Origin: Gammaproteobacteria bacterium
Lineage (GTDB): Bacteria; Pseudomonadota; Gammaproteobacteria; SZUA-229
Assembly (NCBI GenBank): GCA_002401185.1
Contig: NVSH01000004.1
Span: 21,271-28,314 of the forward strand
DNA: 7,044 nucleotides
Direction of reading: 5' to 3'
Each line of letters starts with the position of its first letter. Within the stretch, counting starts at the first letter, position 1. A model generated the notes under the pieces. The model saw nothing but the letters and a program-made list of their open reading frames with translations. It ran no database searches and was not told where the DNA came from. Below are positions 6,592 to 7,044 of this stretch, piece by piece. The position numbers were made by a program, and so were the translations under genes.

Positions 6592-6686
6592 TGTGTTTTA
6601 TTGCAGTTACGACGTAATCACCAGGCGAGTCATGGTGTAGCATTACTTATAGAGTCTTCATCCAGTCAGGTACGGTGAGCTTTTCT

Positions 6687-6758
6687 ATGTTGGCGGGCAG
6701 AAGAGTGATCATGCTGCTCTCGTTTTTTGTCTTGGTCTGGATATTTCGTCATTTATAG
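6687..6758 (+). CDS. Possible 23-residue single-helix membrane peptide
   Basis: An ATG at 6687 opens 23 codons to TAG at 6756-6758. The predicted peptide starts MLAGRR, has a hydrophobic core VIMLLSFFVLVWIF (residues 7-20) and ends RHL. This would be one short membrane helix with positive charge on both sides. An SD-like GGTGAG (6674-6679) stands 7 nt before the ATG. A GTG at 6675 in the same frame would add four residues. It lies between the small basic protein gene and the nagZ-like gene, on the same strand. Frames this short arise by chance, so reality is uncertain; the SD and helix pattern are the only support. Confidence 0.3.
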   Translation: MLAGRRVIMLLSFFVLVWIFRHL

Positions 6759-6817
6759 ACTACTAATATGCTAGATAAAAAACTTTTTAAAAAACGAGTA
6801 ATCACAGGTAATAGCAT

Positions 6818-7044
6818 ATGTCTTTAGGTAGTGTCATGATCGATCTAGAGGGAGCAAGCATTAATGAGCAGGAGCGTAAATTTTTAAGTCACCCCCAAAC
6901 AGCGGGTGTTGTATTGTATCCGCGTAATTTCGTATCGATAAGTCAAATTCAGGAGCTCATTAAGGAAATACATGCGTTGCGAGACCCGCATTTGTTAATT
7001 GCCATCGATCATGATGGTGAGGGTATCGAGAGCTTTCCAGTAGG
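6818..7044 (+). CDS. nagZ: NagZ-like beta-N-acetylhexosaminidase, GH3 family (5' part only)
   Basis: Seventy-five codons are present before the window ends. The start GSVMIDLEGASINEQERKFL and the segment HPQTAGVVLYPRNF align residue for residue with E. coli NagZ (GPVMLDVEG, then LFTRNY). NagZ removes GlcNAc from GlcNAc-anhydroMurNAc peptides in the cytosol during murein recycling, the pathway also served by Mpl. The next conserved block is unusual: where NagZ has D-Q-E-G-G-R-V-Q-R-F, this protein has D-H-D-G-E-G-I-E-S-F (residues 64-73). The first aspartate, one glycine and the phenylalanine remain, but the second glycine and both arginines are lost. Spacing is unchanged, so these are substitutions and not a frameshift. 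The catalytic region lies outside the window. ATG 6818 has an AGG 9 nt upstream. Family membership is firm; activity and exact orthology are less so. Confidence 0.85.
   Translation, partial: MSLGSVMIDLEGASINEQERKFLSHPQTAGVVLYPRNFVSISQIQELIKEIHALRDPHLLIAIDHDGEGIESFPV

Noticed and set aside
6619..6637. Small inverted repeat CACCA/TGGTG after the basic protein gene
   Set aside because: Five-bp arms, a 9-nt loop and no T-run; expected by chance.
6699..6730. Intrinsic terminator before nagZ (AGAG...CTCT then CG and T6)
   Set aside because: The stem has only four Watson-Crick pairs plus two possible wobbles, and the T-run sits inside the candidate micro-protein. Too weak to call.
6732..6759. Promoter for nagZ (TTGGTC, 16-bp spacer, TATAGA)
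   Set aside because: The -35 matches only three of six positions and the -10 four of six, so it is not distinguishable from chance in A/T-rich sequence.
7007..7036. Frameshift as an explanation for the odd NagZ motif
   Set aside because: The variant motif keeps the same codon count, with D, G and F in register, and the frame stays open afterwards. Substitution fits better.

Overview
The window reads as a stretch of ordinary chromosome from a gammaproteobacterium with moderate G+C. The reasons are a CGFS monothiol glutaredoxin, RNase T, a PyrC-type class II dihydroorotase, Mpl (recycling of meso-diaminopimelate murein peptides), UbiX ending in PRWGE, a YcgN-family protein and NagZ. From memory, pyrC-rnt and mpl-ubiX pairs are also found in pseudomonads; no close relative can be named from sequence alone. 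I see no rRNA, tRNA, CRISPR array, transposase or phage gene.

Left part (1-3155). The 3' end of a Grx4/GrxD-type glutaredoxin gene (+) faces an orphan response-regulator gene (-) across a near-perfect bidirectional terminator (267-305). The regulator has an intact receiver domain and a GGDEF-like domain whose signature is destroyed. It has its own good sigma70-type promoter (1346-1374). Upstream of it on the minus strand lies a two-gene unit, pyrC-rnt, joined by an ATGA stop/start overlap and followed by an imperfect hairpin (1406-1446).

Right part (3188-7044). Only 32 bp separate pyrC from a divergent plus-strand run: an unrecognised multi-pass membrane protein, mpl (TTG start, strong SD), ubiX (GTG start, strong SD), a YcgN-family cysteine-cluster protein and a small, very basic, unrecognised protein. 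A 70-bp palindromic element, which looks like a dispersed intergenic repeat, sits between ubiX and the ycgN-like gene. It keeps a reading frame open and would mislead start-codon prediction. After a 226-bp gap that may encode a tiny one-helix membrane peptide, a nagZ-like gene begins and runs off the window. Its DQEGGRVQR-type motif is strikingly altered.

Functional themes are pyrimidine synthesis (pyrC), RNA 3'-end maturation (rnt), murein recycling (mpl, and nagZ if active), ubiquinone cofactor supply (ubiX) and iron-sulfur/glutathione chemistry (glutaredoxin). I do not see a previously undescribed multi-gene system. The best second-look items are the palindromic repeat, the degenerate NagZ motif, the inverted repeat that includes the pyrC start codon, and three small or unknown proteins.
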